From Allomyces arbusculus (taxonomy: Eukaryota; Blastocladiomycota; Blastocladiomycetes; Blastocladiales; Blastocladiaceae), in NCBI GenBank assembly GCA_027604705.1, contig JADHYV010000121.1, forward strand, positions 1 through 40,517: a stretch of DNA of 40,517 nucleotides, read 5' to 3'. A program made the position numbers and the translations under genes. Shown piece by piece: positions 20,686 to 30,206 of this stretch; the stretch's first letter is position 1, and each line of letters starts with the position of its first letter. The notes beneath the pieces were generated by a model. The model was given only the letters and a program-made list of their open reading frames with translations. It was not told the origin of the DNA and did not search any database.

Positions 20686-22289
20686 TCAAACGACCACATT
20701 GCGCGCCGGCATCTCGCCCGGCAGGGCGCGCGGCACGTCCACGAGGACCTTGGGCGCGGCGGGCATGGCGGGCGAAACAAACGTCGCGTCCAAATCCGTC
20801 GCAGCCGTCTCTGGGATCCCACCCTGCATCATGGCGACCGGCACCCGAGCAATGACGCTGTCCACCGACTCGGTGGCGCGCTCAGCACCACTCTCCACCT
20901 CCATGATCGCGTCCACGTTCCGCGCACCCACACCTGTTCCGGTCTCCCCTTTCATCGCCCCCGCCTGCAGCGCCCGTGCCGCGACCATTTCCAGCGAATC
21001 GCGCGCGTCCAGCATGCCACGAGACCCCCGCACGGCCTCGATCAAATCGTCCCGGAGCGACGCGCGGCGCAATGCCGCCGCCGCCGCGCGAGCGGCCGGC
21101 ACGCACGAGGCGCCGGTCGACGCGCGGCGCAACGCTGCCGCAGCCGCAGCCGCTGCGCGAACGGCCGGCACAGCGCCGATCGACGCGCGGCGCGCGGTCG
21201 CGGTCGCAGCGTCGAGCACGAACAAAGTCGATGCCGCCGTGACGGCGCTGCTGGCCACGGACGCGCGCCGGCTCGCGATGGCGTCGGTGCTTGCAGCAAA
21301 TGACGCGCGGCGGCTCGTGATTGCGTGGGTGCTGGCCGCGATGGACGCGCGGCGGCTCGTGATCGCGTGGGTGCTGGCCGCGATGGACGCGCGGCGGCTC
21401 GTGATGATGGAGGGGGCGAGTTCCAGCGAGTCGCACACGTCGAGGAAGTCGCACGAGCCCGCGGAGGCGACGCGGGTCGTGGGGTCGGCGACGGCGGGGT
21501 GGTCGACGTCCGCGGCCATCGAGTTGGTTGGGGGGAGTGGCGGCGCGGTCGGGTCTGCGAACGCGTCGTAGAGCCGCACGATCGCGTGGTCCTCGTAGGG
21601 CGGGACGGCAAAGTGCAGCGAGGCCGCGGTCAGGGTCGCGGTGGCTGGGCGGAGCGGACGTGTCGCACGATGCGATTGCAAGAGCCTGAGGGGTGTCAAT
21701 GGTGAATTTCTTCGAAGGCAGGGTGCGATGCAGGAAAGTGTCAAATAACGTACGCAAACCACAGCTCAATTTCGCGCGTGTCCTCCGAGTAGACGGCAAA
21801 CACGGGCACCGCGCCGTGGTACTCGTCGTTAGAGTCGGCCGCAACCGTGCCCGTGCTACTCGTCGGCGTGCTCGCCGTCGTGGCCTCTGCACTGCCGCCG
21901 TTACCAGCGCCACGATCCGTATTGGCCACTGGCACAGCAAACTCGATCCCGTACGGCGCGTCGCGCCGCCAGACGAGCTCGTCCGTCTCGAGCACAATCT
22001 CTTGGACTGGGTCGTCGGGCGTGTCGCCCACGACCATGGTAATCAGCGACGTCGGCGTGAGCCGCCAGTGCACGACGGCCAGTTCCTGCGCGTCGGCGCG
22101 CGCATGGGGCAGATGCGTGTACAACCACCGCGCGCGCTCGTACGTCTCGGCGGGAGGGACATTGGCCGTGGGCGCCTCGTGCATCGAGTTGAATGACGGC
22201 GTGGTTGCGAGCGTCGCGATGCTGTCGTCGGAACACGCTAAAGACGAGCATGATGGCAGCGCGTTTGGGGCCGGAGGTGTTGGCGACAT
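20686..22289 (-). CDS. Orphan protein with seven RRAS phosphosite-like motifs
   Basis: Two exons, 22289-21754 and 21685-20686, joined by a 68-bp GTACGT...CAG intron; 511 residues. I do not recognise the family. Residues ~40-178 look globular (ERARWLYTHLPHARADAQEL, VVHWRLTPTSLITMVVGD, EDTREIELWFA) and the fold continues across the junction (ASLHFAVPPYEDHAIVRLYD). The second exon then carries seven R-R-A-S motifs: four in a 14-residue tandem repeat (ITSRRASIAASTHA and variants), one ARRASIG, one LRRASTG and one LRRASLR. The last is nearly the classic PKA model substrate. Upstream Arg-Arg with a mostly hydrophobic residue after Ser fits the PKA consensus. No membrane segments are seen. The protein could be a multi-site kinase target; this is inference. 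Confidence 0.7.
21255..21410 (-). repeat. 42-bp coding tandem repeat (RRAS units)
   Basis: Four adjacent 42-bp units on the minus strand encode 14-residue blocks centred on SRRAS. The middle two are almost identical in DNA and the outer ones have diverged. The unit length is a multiple of three, so copy-number change keeps the reading frame. Confidence 0.9.
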
Positions 22290-23509
22290 GGTGGCGACTT
22301 TGTCTAGTTTGCTAAGCGTCTTTCGTGGAGCAAGAGGGGCCGATAGTGTTGAGCGGGAGCGCGGCAGGGCAAGGGTTCAGGTCAATGAGGACTGGGTCCA
22401 GGGAGGGGAAGTGCTCCGGGGAGCGGAAAACACCATCAGGCGCCAGCTTGCCGAGGTAATGCTTTTCTTCGAGCAGCTAGATATACTGTCCACCCATCCG
22501 GGCTTGATTCAATCTTTGATGAACGACCTTTCATGGCATTGAGCTCAAAGAACTGCTCAAAGAGCGTCCCCCTTGCGGACCATGGGCAGACGTTCTATAA
22601 TATGACCGCGTGTGCGAACGTCTCTGGACGGGCATACTGGACGAGGTTGTCGGAGCTGGCCACGGATTGCACGGCAACGGCTGTTCGACCAGTGAGTGGT
22701 TCTGGGTCCATGACGTATCGAAGACGAGCGCTCGAATGTAGTGCTGTGGGTGGTCGCCGCATTTTTTGGTCACTTGGTAGTTGACATCTTGGTAGTTGAC
22801 ATCTTGAAGCCGGTGCAGGTGGATGGCCGAGCAGAATGTCATCGAGGGCGTCGACTTCGTGCACGACGAGCGCCGCCGCAGCAGAGATGACAGGCGGCCG
22901 GACGCGGTCACGTTCCGCTCCTCCCAAGCCACATGCAGATCACCAGCACGACGACAAAAAAGTTACAGGCTGCGGGCAATGCCAGCGTCGAACGCGGGAA
23001 TCGAACGTTTCTGGTGCCTTCGGTCGCCCACGCATTGGCCAGGGCCGGCAAGACGGGTTCACGACCGGTCCGCGTTGGAACAGCAACGGATCGACCGACC
23101 CTCGCGTTGACCTCGTTGGACGATGGACAGCAAAGCCGCGCGGCCACAACACGGCCCCGCCATGTTGGCACGTTCATGGCAAGCGTTGACGACGACCGCG
23201 CGCCGTGCAGACCAGCTTCGGCAGCGTCGGCCGTCTACATAAACCGAACCCGGTCGCCCCAACAGGCTTCCGCTCTCCGCAATCCATTCGTCCTCCCACA
23301 ACCAAAACGACACCCGCACTTCCACCTGTGATCCTGACGCAGCCACCTCATTCCACCAAGATCATCCTGTTCGGTACGCCTGCCACCGTCCGCCGTTTCG
23401 CTCCCCCCTCCCCCCCCTTCCATCCTCGCCGCGCGAGCGCGCGAACCGGCACGATCCGACCTGCACCCGCAGCACGCTCACTCGGCGCCGTCACCCACAG
23501 CACCGCGCC
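22290..23509. other. Intergenic region between two divergent orphan genes
   Basis: About 1.2 kb lies upstream of both flanking genes. It contains a 17-bp direct repeat (about 22,776-22,809, CTTGGTAGTTGACAT-type, two adjacent copies) and a TATA-like TACATAAA near 23,234, about 275 bp before the ATG at 23,510. A C-rich leader precedes that ATG. No gene is supported. Confidence 0.45.
22776..22809. repeat. 17-bp direct repeat, two adjacent copies
   Basis: The unit TTGGTAGTTGACATC is present twice head to tail, one after the other. It lies about 500 bp upstream of the 22,289 start codon. It could be a duplicated protein-binding site or a simple slippage product. Confidence 0.8.
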
Positions 23510-24250
23510 ATGTCCTCGTTCCTGACCCCGTTCCTGCGCGCAGGCGGCACCTCGGCGGCGCACGACAACGACCCCTCCTCCACGACGTCGCCGCTCGACG
23601 TGCTCGCTGCCACGTCGACGCATGCAGCCGCGCCCATGCGCATTCCCTCCGCCGCCGCCCACATCCGCGAGACCCGGATCGCGGCCGCCAAGCCGCGCGC
23701 ACACCATAGGCACGTCTCGTGGGGGTTTGCGCCCGCGGCGGCGGCGCGCGATACGGCAGGTGCGCAGGTCGCCATGTCCCCGCCGCCCTCGTTCGGGTCG
23801 TCGCTGGGCTCGTCGTTCGGGTCGGGGTCGTTCAGCTCGTCGCTGAACTCGCCGTCGCTCGCGTCGTCCTCGCACAACTCGTCCCTCGCCGCGACCTCTG
23901 TCCTGACCGGATGGATGGCCGCGTCCATGGACAGCGCCGTCGCGCGGTCCGCGCCGTCGGCCGTCACCACCCCGCCTGCTGACCTCGACGGCGCGCGCGT
24001 CGTGCAGCACGGGTTCGTCGTGCCGCCGCAGCAGCCGCAACCGGCGCCCGCACCGGCTACCGTCGAGGAATCGGCGACGACCGCGCGCCGCCGCGCGCGC
24101 ACGATCTCGGCGCCGACGGCGGGGAACGGGTCGGAGACGACGCAGCGCCGTGCGCGCACGCGCACGGGCTCGAGCGCGACGAACGGTGGTCGCGCGATCA
24201 GCCCGATGCGTGAGTTCATGCTCGGGTACCACTCGGTCGATGCACTGTGA
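23510..24250 (+). CDS. Orphan Ser-rich basic protein (246 residues)
   Basis: Single-exon ORF from ATG 23510 with no recognised domain. Features in order: a ~35-residue Ser/Thr/Asp N-terminus, RIPSAAAHIRET, a basic segment ending RAHHRHVSWGF (about residues 63-73), a Ser/Gly/Phe block (SFGSSLGSSFGSGSFSSSL), a Pro/Gln run, and two Arg-rich segments (ARRRARTIS and QRRARTRTGSS) that look like basophilic-kinase sites. HRHVSW fits the RVxF pattern used to dock on protein phosphatase 1, a short motif that often occurs by chance. No membrane segment is seen. Its low complexity and clean single frame resemble the 19,492 gene, but I find no clear homology between them. Confidence 0.5.
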   Translation: MSSFLTPFLRAGGTSAAHDNDPSSTTSPLDVLAATSTHAAAPMRIPSAAAHIRETRIAAAKPRAHHRHVSWGFAPAAAARDTAGAQVAMSPPPSFGSSLGSSFGSGSFSSSLNSPSLASSSHNSSLAATSVLTGWMAASMDSAVARSAPSAVTTPPADLDGARVVQHGFVVPPQQPQPAPAPATVEESATTARRRARTISAPTAGNGSETTQRRARTRTGSSATNGGRAISPMREFMLGYHSVDAL

Positions 24251-24681
24251 GCGGAAACAGTGTGAGCGAATGGAGAGGCGTGATCGAGAGGAGAGGCGTG
24301 CGAGCGAAGGGAGCGGTCGCGCCAAGTCGAGCTGCGCGTGCTGTAATACGCCAAGTGAAGGGGTGGGCAAGGAGCGCAGGCGCAGAGAGCGGGTATGTGC
24401 CGTCGCCGCGAGCAATGCGCAGCGGCAAAAGAAGGGACCCAGATTCGGGCCGGAGGGAGGGGGGAGGGTGGGGGGCAGCAGCCCAGTTTTGCTCCAAGCG
24501 CGCGAGTTGGCTAGCGCACTGCACCCATCCATGATTCTCAATTGAAATGAAGCGCAATCCATGTCGGAAATGGCGGCTTGGCCCGCCGCCAGACTCGTGT
24601 TTCAAACGCAAACTATACACACAAACGAGAACCGAGGGACTAACGGACCCGCCGCGCAAACACCACTACCACCTCGACGCA
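24251..24681. other. Convergent 3' intergenic region
   Basis: This ~430 bp stretch lies between the stop of the 23,510 gene (+) and the YKT6 stop (-). It is G/A-rich on the plus strand near 24,440-24,475. No gene is supported. Confidence 0.4.
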
Positions 24682-25518
24682 TCACATCAAGCTGCAGCAC
24701 GAGTTGGTCTTTTTCGCAGTCTTGTAGAACGCCTTGGTCTGCATTGACAGGGCATTGCTGCGCTCGACGAGCGCATCGAGCTTCTCTTCGCGTTCCAGGA
24801 CTGACTCGATAGTTTTGTGCTGGCCGATCACAAACCAAAAGGGGGTCAAAATACCGGCCATGCGCGTGTCCGCGGACAATCGAAACCAAGCTTAACGCGC
24901 AAATGCGCGGCAGCGTACCAAGATGACCTTGGTCTCATCGAGTTCCTTCTGCACCTTCATCAAGCTATCGGCCGAATGCGGGTCCTGGTACTTAACAAAC
25001 TGTTCCTTAAGCTGCGGGAACGCCGGGTTGGCGGCATTGGGTGTGAGCGTTGCCCAGGTCGTTGCCGGCGTGAACGTGGCCGTAAAGTCGTCGAGAATTT
25101 TGGAGATGAGCGTGAAGGCGACGCGCAGCGGGTACTCTCGGTCGGTGATGATGACGCCGGCGAGGTTGTCTGGGCGCACGTAGCAATGCACCATGAACTC
25201 TGCGGAACAGACGCGGTCAGAGCATGGCTCCGCGCCTCAGGGGGAAGCGGGAGCTAGCAAAGTACCGTCTTGCTCGACCGACTGCCGCTGGCCGGACCCG
25301 GTACGCTCGACGAGCGTCTTGGCCGTAAAGTTCATAAATTCTTGTACGCTGCATGCCAAATGCCAATACGTAAGATCAGTTGACGGGTCGATTGGGTCGC
25401 CAAGGCGAGGAGCGCACCTCCCGCGCTGGAAAAAGCCAAATTGCGACAGGTCCGACTCGGACGCGCGGATCTCGGCGGGCTTGCCGCCAGTCAGGACGAG
25501 GATGCTGAAAATCTTCAT
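24682..25518 (-). CDS. YKT6: R-SNARE YKT6
   Basis: Homologue of Ykt6, a lipid-anchored R-SNARE acting in ER-Golgi, endosome-vacuole and autophagosome fusion (known). Exons are 25518-25418, 25348-25266, 25199-24919 and 24819-24682; introns 69, 66 and 99 bp; 200 residues, the usual length. An N-terminal longin domain ([17 protein letters not shown] through about residue 130) is followed by the SNARE motif: [13 protein letters not shown], the intron, then [20 protein letters not shown] with the zero-layer arginine. It ends NSCCSLM: the last four residues form a CaaX box for farnesylation and the preceding Cys is the palmitoylation site. There is no transmembrane segment, as expected. It is divergent from VPS60/CHMP5, 577 bp away. 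Confidence 0.96.
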
Positions 25519-26095
25519 GTTGGTGGGGCTGGGTCCAAAGATGGGTCCAAAGGCGAGGTTGAGCCGGTTTGGTAGCTTGGTTGGTTGCAGCGGATTGCAG
25601 CAAGATGGGGCGGCGGGCGGTCGAGCGGGCCGTGAGCGTGAATTGCGGCAAGTTGCGGCAAGCGTGTCGAGGAGGAGCGAAAGGGTCGCCGGTGGCGGAG
25701 GAAGAGGCAGCAGCGCCGCCAGGCTGCAACGTTGGACGTTCAGTTCACCTGGCCCGAGGTCGTCGAAGGTCCAACGCCACGGAAAAACGTCGGTGCTTGG
25801 CGATGCGGTCACGTTTTTGTGACCAGTTTGCTCCTTCGCGTCGTTTGTCGTGCCGTTGAGCTGTCGTTCTTGCGTGCGTTCATCCCATTGTCTTCATCAA
25901 CGCACGCTCCACTTGTCCAATCCAACCAGGACCCGGAGCATTCGAGTGCACGCCACCAACTTGCCTGGACCGACTTCACGCGCTGCTGCAACCGCTCGAC
26001 CGCAGCCGACGACACGCCACGCAACGACTAGCTACCGCCGACCCTCCCACGCCGAAGTTGGTTTCCATCCCTACGCCGCCCCGGCATTCAACAAC
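25519..26095. promoter_or_regulatory. Shared divergent promoter YKT6 / VPS60
   Basis: 577 bp between the two start codons. Short overlapping ORFs here are not supported. AT-richer sequence at about 25,810-25,920 lies near the middle and may hold the core promoters. No consensus TATA box was identified. Confidence 0.5.
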
Positions 26096-27182
26096 ATGAA
26101 CCGATTCTTTGGCACGGCCAAGGCGACCCCAAAGCCGACGATTGGCGACGCCATCACGACGGTAAGCCTGGCCTAGCCCCACAACCTCGCCATGGCGTTC
26201 AACTCAACGATTGCGCGAACCATGCCCAGACGGACTCGCGCGCCGACTCGGTCGAGGTGAAGATCAAGAAGCTCGATGCTGAGCTCGCGCGGTACAAGGA
26301 CCAAATGTCCAAGATGCGCGACGGGCCGTCCAAGGTCGGTGCTTTTCATGTTTGCGCGTGCAGCCTGCGACCTTTTCTAACGCGAATCTGGTTCGCAATG
26401 ACAGAATGCCATCAAGCAGCGCGCGATGCGTGTCCTCAAGCAACGAAAACTGTGCGTTTGCTGCGTCCCAACCATGTGCTGCTGACCTCCGGAGTGACCA
26501 CCGCTCCCTTGCGCCCACCTGTCTGCCCAGGTACGAAGGCCAGCGCGACCAGCTCATGCAGGAGTCGTTCAACATGGAGCAGGCGCAGTTTGCCACCGAG
26601 AACCTCAAGAACACGCTCGTGACCATCGATGCCATGAAGGTCGCCAATCAGGAGCTGAAAAAGCAGACCAAGAAGATGAACATTGACAAGATCGAGGTGC
26701 GTTGTTGTTTTTGCGCACAGTGTTTCTGGGTGGACAAAATTGATGTGTTTTGTTTCGCGTAGAAAATGCAAGACGAAATGGAGGACCTGCTCGATCTCGC
26801 CAACGACTTTCAGGACGTACTGTCGAGGTCCTACGGGCTGCCTGACGAGATTGACGAGGCCGATTTGGAGGCCGGTGCGTTTCGTTCGTGGTCACGTCAC
26901 ATCGCGAGATCGCGTGAAACTGACTAACCCGGCTGAACCCATAGAGCTCGAGGCACTCGGCGACGAGCTGCTGTTCGAGGAAGAGGAAGTGCCGAGCTAC
27001 CTGCAGGAAGCCGACTTGCCCGCCGACACGGAACTGCCCACGACGGAGGGCCTCGAGGATCCGTCCAAGGCGGCCGAGCCGACAGCACAAGGTGCCTGTG
27101 CTGATGGTCCGTTGTGTCTGAGCCCATCAACTCACCGTCTTTGCTTACTGTAGAGCCAAACGCACCGATCAAGGCGTCGTGA
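26096..27182 (+). CDS. VPS60: ESCRT-III-associated protein VPS60/CHMP5
   Basis: Snf7-family ESCRT-III protein of the Vps60/Mos10/CHMP5 group, which works with Vps4 and Vta1 in multivesicular-body sorting (known). Seven exons: 26096-26161, 26230-26334, 26405-26451, 26531-26696, 26763-26874, 26945-27091 and 27154-27182; introns are 62-79 bp; 223 residues. The start [20 protein letters not shown] matches the family. Then follow [52 protein letters not shown], a helix with [30 protein letters not shown] and [13 protein letters not shown], and a short C-terminus ending IKAS. Basic N-terminal half and acidic C-terminal half are as expected. All splice phases agree. It is the most intron-dense gene here. 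Confidence 0.96.
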
Positions 27183-27510
27183 TCGTGCCTCGCCGCCTGC
27201 TTCCCTCACCTGAGGTCGTGTGGTCTGTATGTCGTGATATTTTACGTTTTTGCGGTTCATCAACCTTGTCCACCCTCGCACACGACCGATTGGCAATTCC
27301 TCGTCACAATCATGTCCAGTAGCAGCCAGTATCAATGGAGCTTCACGACCGCTGCCACCTTGCCCATTATCACTAGGTCCTCACAGGGTTGCGCACGGTC
27401 TCAATCGGAGGACCTGATCCGGCCGACATTGCGCAGTAACATTCACAAACGAGAATCGAACACATCGCGCAACACCAAAAAAGGCACGCCTGGGGTACTA
27501 ATGTATTCAC
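27183..27510. other. Convergent 3' intergenic region
   Basis: About 330 bp lies between the VPS60 stop and the stop of the minus-strand 28,230 gene. The sequence is AT-richer near 27,230-27,330. No RNA or protein gene was recognised. Confidence 0.4.
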
Positions 27511-28230
27511 TTACTTGCGCTCACACTCGCGCGGATGCACTGCGCTCACGCAGCTCGGTACCGGGCTCGTCGGCCCGTTCTCCTCCTCCACCACTGCCAA
27601 ATCGCTCTGCTCAATCCCAGAATCGCCACCCGTCGACATGCGTCCTCGTGGCTCATTCTCCGCGTCCGTCTCGCGGCGCTCACCACCAGCTGCGGTCGCG
27701 CTCGCGCTCGCCTCGACCGCGATCGCAATCGTCTCGTCAGTCTGCGCGCGGAAGTGCTCGGCGGCGGCAGCGGCAGCAGCGGCAGCCGTAAGGTCGTACG
27801 GCGGTGGTGGTGGTGGGACCGGAATGTCAATCACGACGGCGTCGTGGCTGGCGTGTGACGTCGCGCGACTGGCGCCGCCGTGCACGCTCGATCCGTTCTC
27901 CGAGTGCAGATGGCGATGGTGGTCGTGCCTTCGCCGCATGATCGGAGCATTGGGGCGCAAGTATAGGTGCCCGGACCCGACGCGTCGTCGGAGCCGGTAG
28001 TGCCGGACAAACGCGAAGCAGAGTAGGATGAAGAGCTGGATGCGAAGAGGGGATGGGGATGAGTTTGAGGAATGGATGGGGATTAGGGTGGAGAAATGGG
28101 TACGGACCAGACCTAGGATAATCGAAACGGTCCCGACCGCCCAGGAAACGGCCGCCGACTCGGTGATTTGGGGGATGCCGCTCGTAGACGGCGTGGGTGG
28201 ATTGCCGGCGGGATGGCCCGAGTCGTCCAT
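27511..28230 (-). CDS. Orphan membrane protein with PPxY motif (239 residues)
   Basis: Single-frame model from ATG 28230 (MDDSGHPAGN) to the stop at 27513. I do not recognise the family. A hydrophobic segment lies near residues 25-42 (AVSWAVGTVSIILGLV) and another near 64-77 (IQLFILLCFAFVRHY), followed by a basic RLRRR stop-transfer-like cluster and a His/Arg-rich stretch. Further on comes VPPPPPPYD, which contains PPxY, the ligand of WW domains such as those of Nedd4/Rsp5 ubiquitin ligases, then a poly-Ala run and an acidic C-terminus. Membrane proteins with a PPxY tail can act as Rsp5 adaptors; this is speculative. A GTACCC...CAG intron-like stretch between the two hydrophobic segments would shift the frame, so I left it unspliced. 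Confidence 0.5.
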   Translation of the reverse strand: MDDSGHPAGNPPTPSTSGIPQITESAAVSWAVGTVSIILGLVRTHFSTLIPIHSSNSSPSPLRIQLFILLCFAFVRHYRLRRRVGSGHLYLRPNAPIMRRRHDHHRHLHSENGSSVHGGASRATSHASHDAVVIDIPVPPPPPPYDLTAAAAAAAAAEHFRAQTDETIAIAVEASASATAAGGERRETDAENEPRGRMSTGGDSGIEQSDLAVVEEENGPTSPVPSCVSAVHPRECERK

Positions 28231-29105
28231 GGATGGTGCGTGCGGAGGGGGTACTTGGATCGTCAAGCGAGGGTCAGGTCGTTCTTGTTGCTGTTGGGCA
28301 AGCGACGGTTGTTTGTTTCGCGAGAGAGAGGGCGTCGCCACACGGGCGCCGTCGGTATTATCAAGGATGGTGGTGTGGCTGCGCCGCTCGTGTTGGCGTG
28401 CGGTTCGGCCTTTCTTGCTGAAGCGCGCGCTGGTGGCGAATGGGAGGGTGCTTGTCGCGCTGGCGAGGGGGAGGGGGGGAGGGGGGTCCACACAGCGTCG
28501 TGCAGACTTTGCGCGTGCGTGCGTGTCGTGCGGAGCTTGGGTGGTGGTCTGTTTTCGTTCCAAGGAAACGCGGTCGGCGCATGCTTTGTTCGAGTTCGGG
28601 GTGGAGCGGCGATCTGTCGCAAGTCCAGCATTGGCCCCTGAGGCAACGTTTGGTCGGGTCGGCCGCAGCACCAATGGTCGGCGCTCGCCCCGGCGTGAAG
28701 ATGGGATCGAGGTGGGGGATGAATGCAGGACCGCGCAGGACGTTTCGATGCGGACACGGTGGCGCACGGCAACAGCGTGCTGACGGTGCCCAGGTGGATG
28801 CTTGCGTTTCGAAGGACTGGCTGACTGACTCGGGGTTCGTTGGGGGATGTTGGCATCATTACAAAGAGGCTGACACGATCAGTCGATCAGAGACAATCAC
28901 CTGATTGTTCCCAGGTCCGGCCACGGTGACAGTGTGGATGGTGGCGGGGAAACTGGGGAAATGAACGAGCGAGGGAGCTTCATTTGGGATCGCGATGGGG
29001 GTATGATCTGGGTGCACGCACCGTCAGTCCAAACCGTGCAGTGCTCACGCGCTCACGCGCTCACGCGGAAGCAAGAAAATGTGCCAACCGCCGCCGTAAA
29101 TATGC
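28231..29105. other. Intergenic region, no supported gene
   Basis: About 875 bp lies upstream of the 28,230 gene and downstream of the 30,206 gene, both minus. The 28,230 frame stays open upstream, without a preferred ATG, to about 28,767. A G-rich tract lies at 28,466-28,490, and GCTCACGC is repeated in tandem near 29,043-29,066. No gene is supported. Confidence 0.4.
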
Positions 29106-30206
29106 TCACGCGGCCGGAGCAGGTACGCCATCCGCCGCGCCGCCACCTGCACGGCAGCGTCCGGCTCCCACGTCTGCATGCGCAACGGCTGGCGGTGGCG
29201 GGCTCACGTCCACCTCAGCATTCCGACCCGAGCCAGCCGGCCGATCCTCCGGCGCGGCTGCGTCCTCCGACCCCGATGCGTTCCCCGTCTGCGCTGGGCC
29301 CCCCGTCGCCGACGCGTCTGCATCCGCTGCTGCGGCTCCGGGCACGGGTGTTGGCGGCTTGGGCACGACGCCGAGCTTGGCCGCGACCTGCACCTTGCGT
29401 GCATGCACGCCCGCGACGGCAATCACAACCGCGCGCCACGCGACAATCAGACCGACCATGCCCGGCGTATGTACTTCCCACCACTTATCCTCGTCCTTGA
29501 TCCCGTTTAGTAGCATCGCTTGTGCGGCCGCGTACGCCGCGAGCGGGGCGAACGCGCCAACGTGCACATTGAGTCGCACAGCGCGCGCAATGGCAGCGTA
29601 CAGGCCCGCAGCACTCAATGCGCCGCCAGCGAGCGCGAGCGGCCATGAGTACGTGTCGGTGGTCAGGAGCGACGGGAGTAGGCTTGCGGCGGACACGTTG
29701 GCGGCGAGAGTCGCGGCATATACGAGGTTGGACGGCGGATTCCGGATCGTGAGCGCGACGAGGACGGCAAAAAGCGCGCACATGCACTCGATGATGTGCG
29801 CGGCAATAACGAGCGGGTGGAGAACGCGGCCGGTGAAGCCGGGGAGCGGGACCGTTGCTGCGATGGCGCCGGCGCCGGCGGTGGGCGACGTCGCGTCGGC
29901 ACGGAGATGGTCGGCGGCATCGGACGCGGTACGGACCGCCGAGTGTACGACGCCCGGTGCAACAGAAGACCCGTCCGAGTCGTCGCCTGGGTCCACGGCG
30001 GCAAATGCGCGCGTCGCAGGTGGTCGCCGATCGAGTGACGCGGGCGGTAAATGTGCGGGTGTCGGCGCTTGAAGCGGCGGGGGCGGCGACGGGGCGGGGG
30101 CAGTTGTTCCGGCTGGGAGCGGGGCGGATGATGGTGCGGTAACGGGTTGGAGCGGCGTTGCCGTTGCGGCAACGGCCGTGCGTGCGCGGCTGGTCAGTGG
30201 CCACAT
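29106..30206 (-). CDS. Orphan multi-pass membrane protein (366 residues)
   Basis: Single-exon ORF from ATG 30206 (MWPLTSRARTAV). I do not recognise the family. A ~110-residue Pro/Ala/Ser-rich N-terminus is followed by several hydrophobic segments between about residues 125 and 275 (HPLVIAAHIIECMCALFAVLVAL; the NLVYAATLAANVSAASL region; WPLALAGGALSAAGLY; FAPLAAYAAAQAMLL; MVGLIVAWRAVVIAVAG). A short loop between the last two has DEDKWWEVH. The C-terminal ~85 residues are Ala/Pro/Asp-rich and probably disordered. The arrangement suggests a small integral membrane protein with disordered cytoplasmic tails. Location and role cannot be told. Confidence 0.6.
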   Translation of the reverse strand: MWPLTSRARTAVAATATPLQPVTAPSSAPLPAGTTAPAPSPPPPLQAPTPAHLPPASLDRRPPATRAFAAVDPGDDSDGSSVAPGVVHSAVRTASDAADHLRADATSPTAGAGAIAATVPLPGFTGRVLHPLVIAAHIIECMCALFAVLVALTIRNPPSNLVYAATLAANVSAASLLPSLLTTDTYSWPLALAGGALSAAGLYAAIARAVRLNVHVGAFAPLAAYAAAQAMLLNGIKDEDKWWEVHTPGMVGLIVAWRAVVIAVAGVHARKVQVAAKLGVVPKPPTPVPGAAAADADASATGGPAQTGNASGSEDAAAPEDRPAGSGRNAEVDVSPPPPAVAHADVGAGRCRAGGGAADGVPAPAA

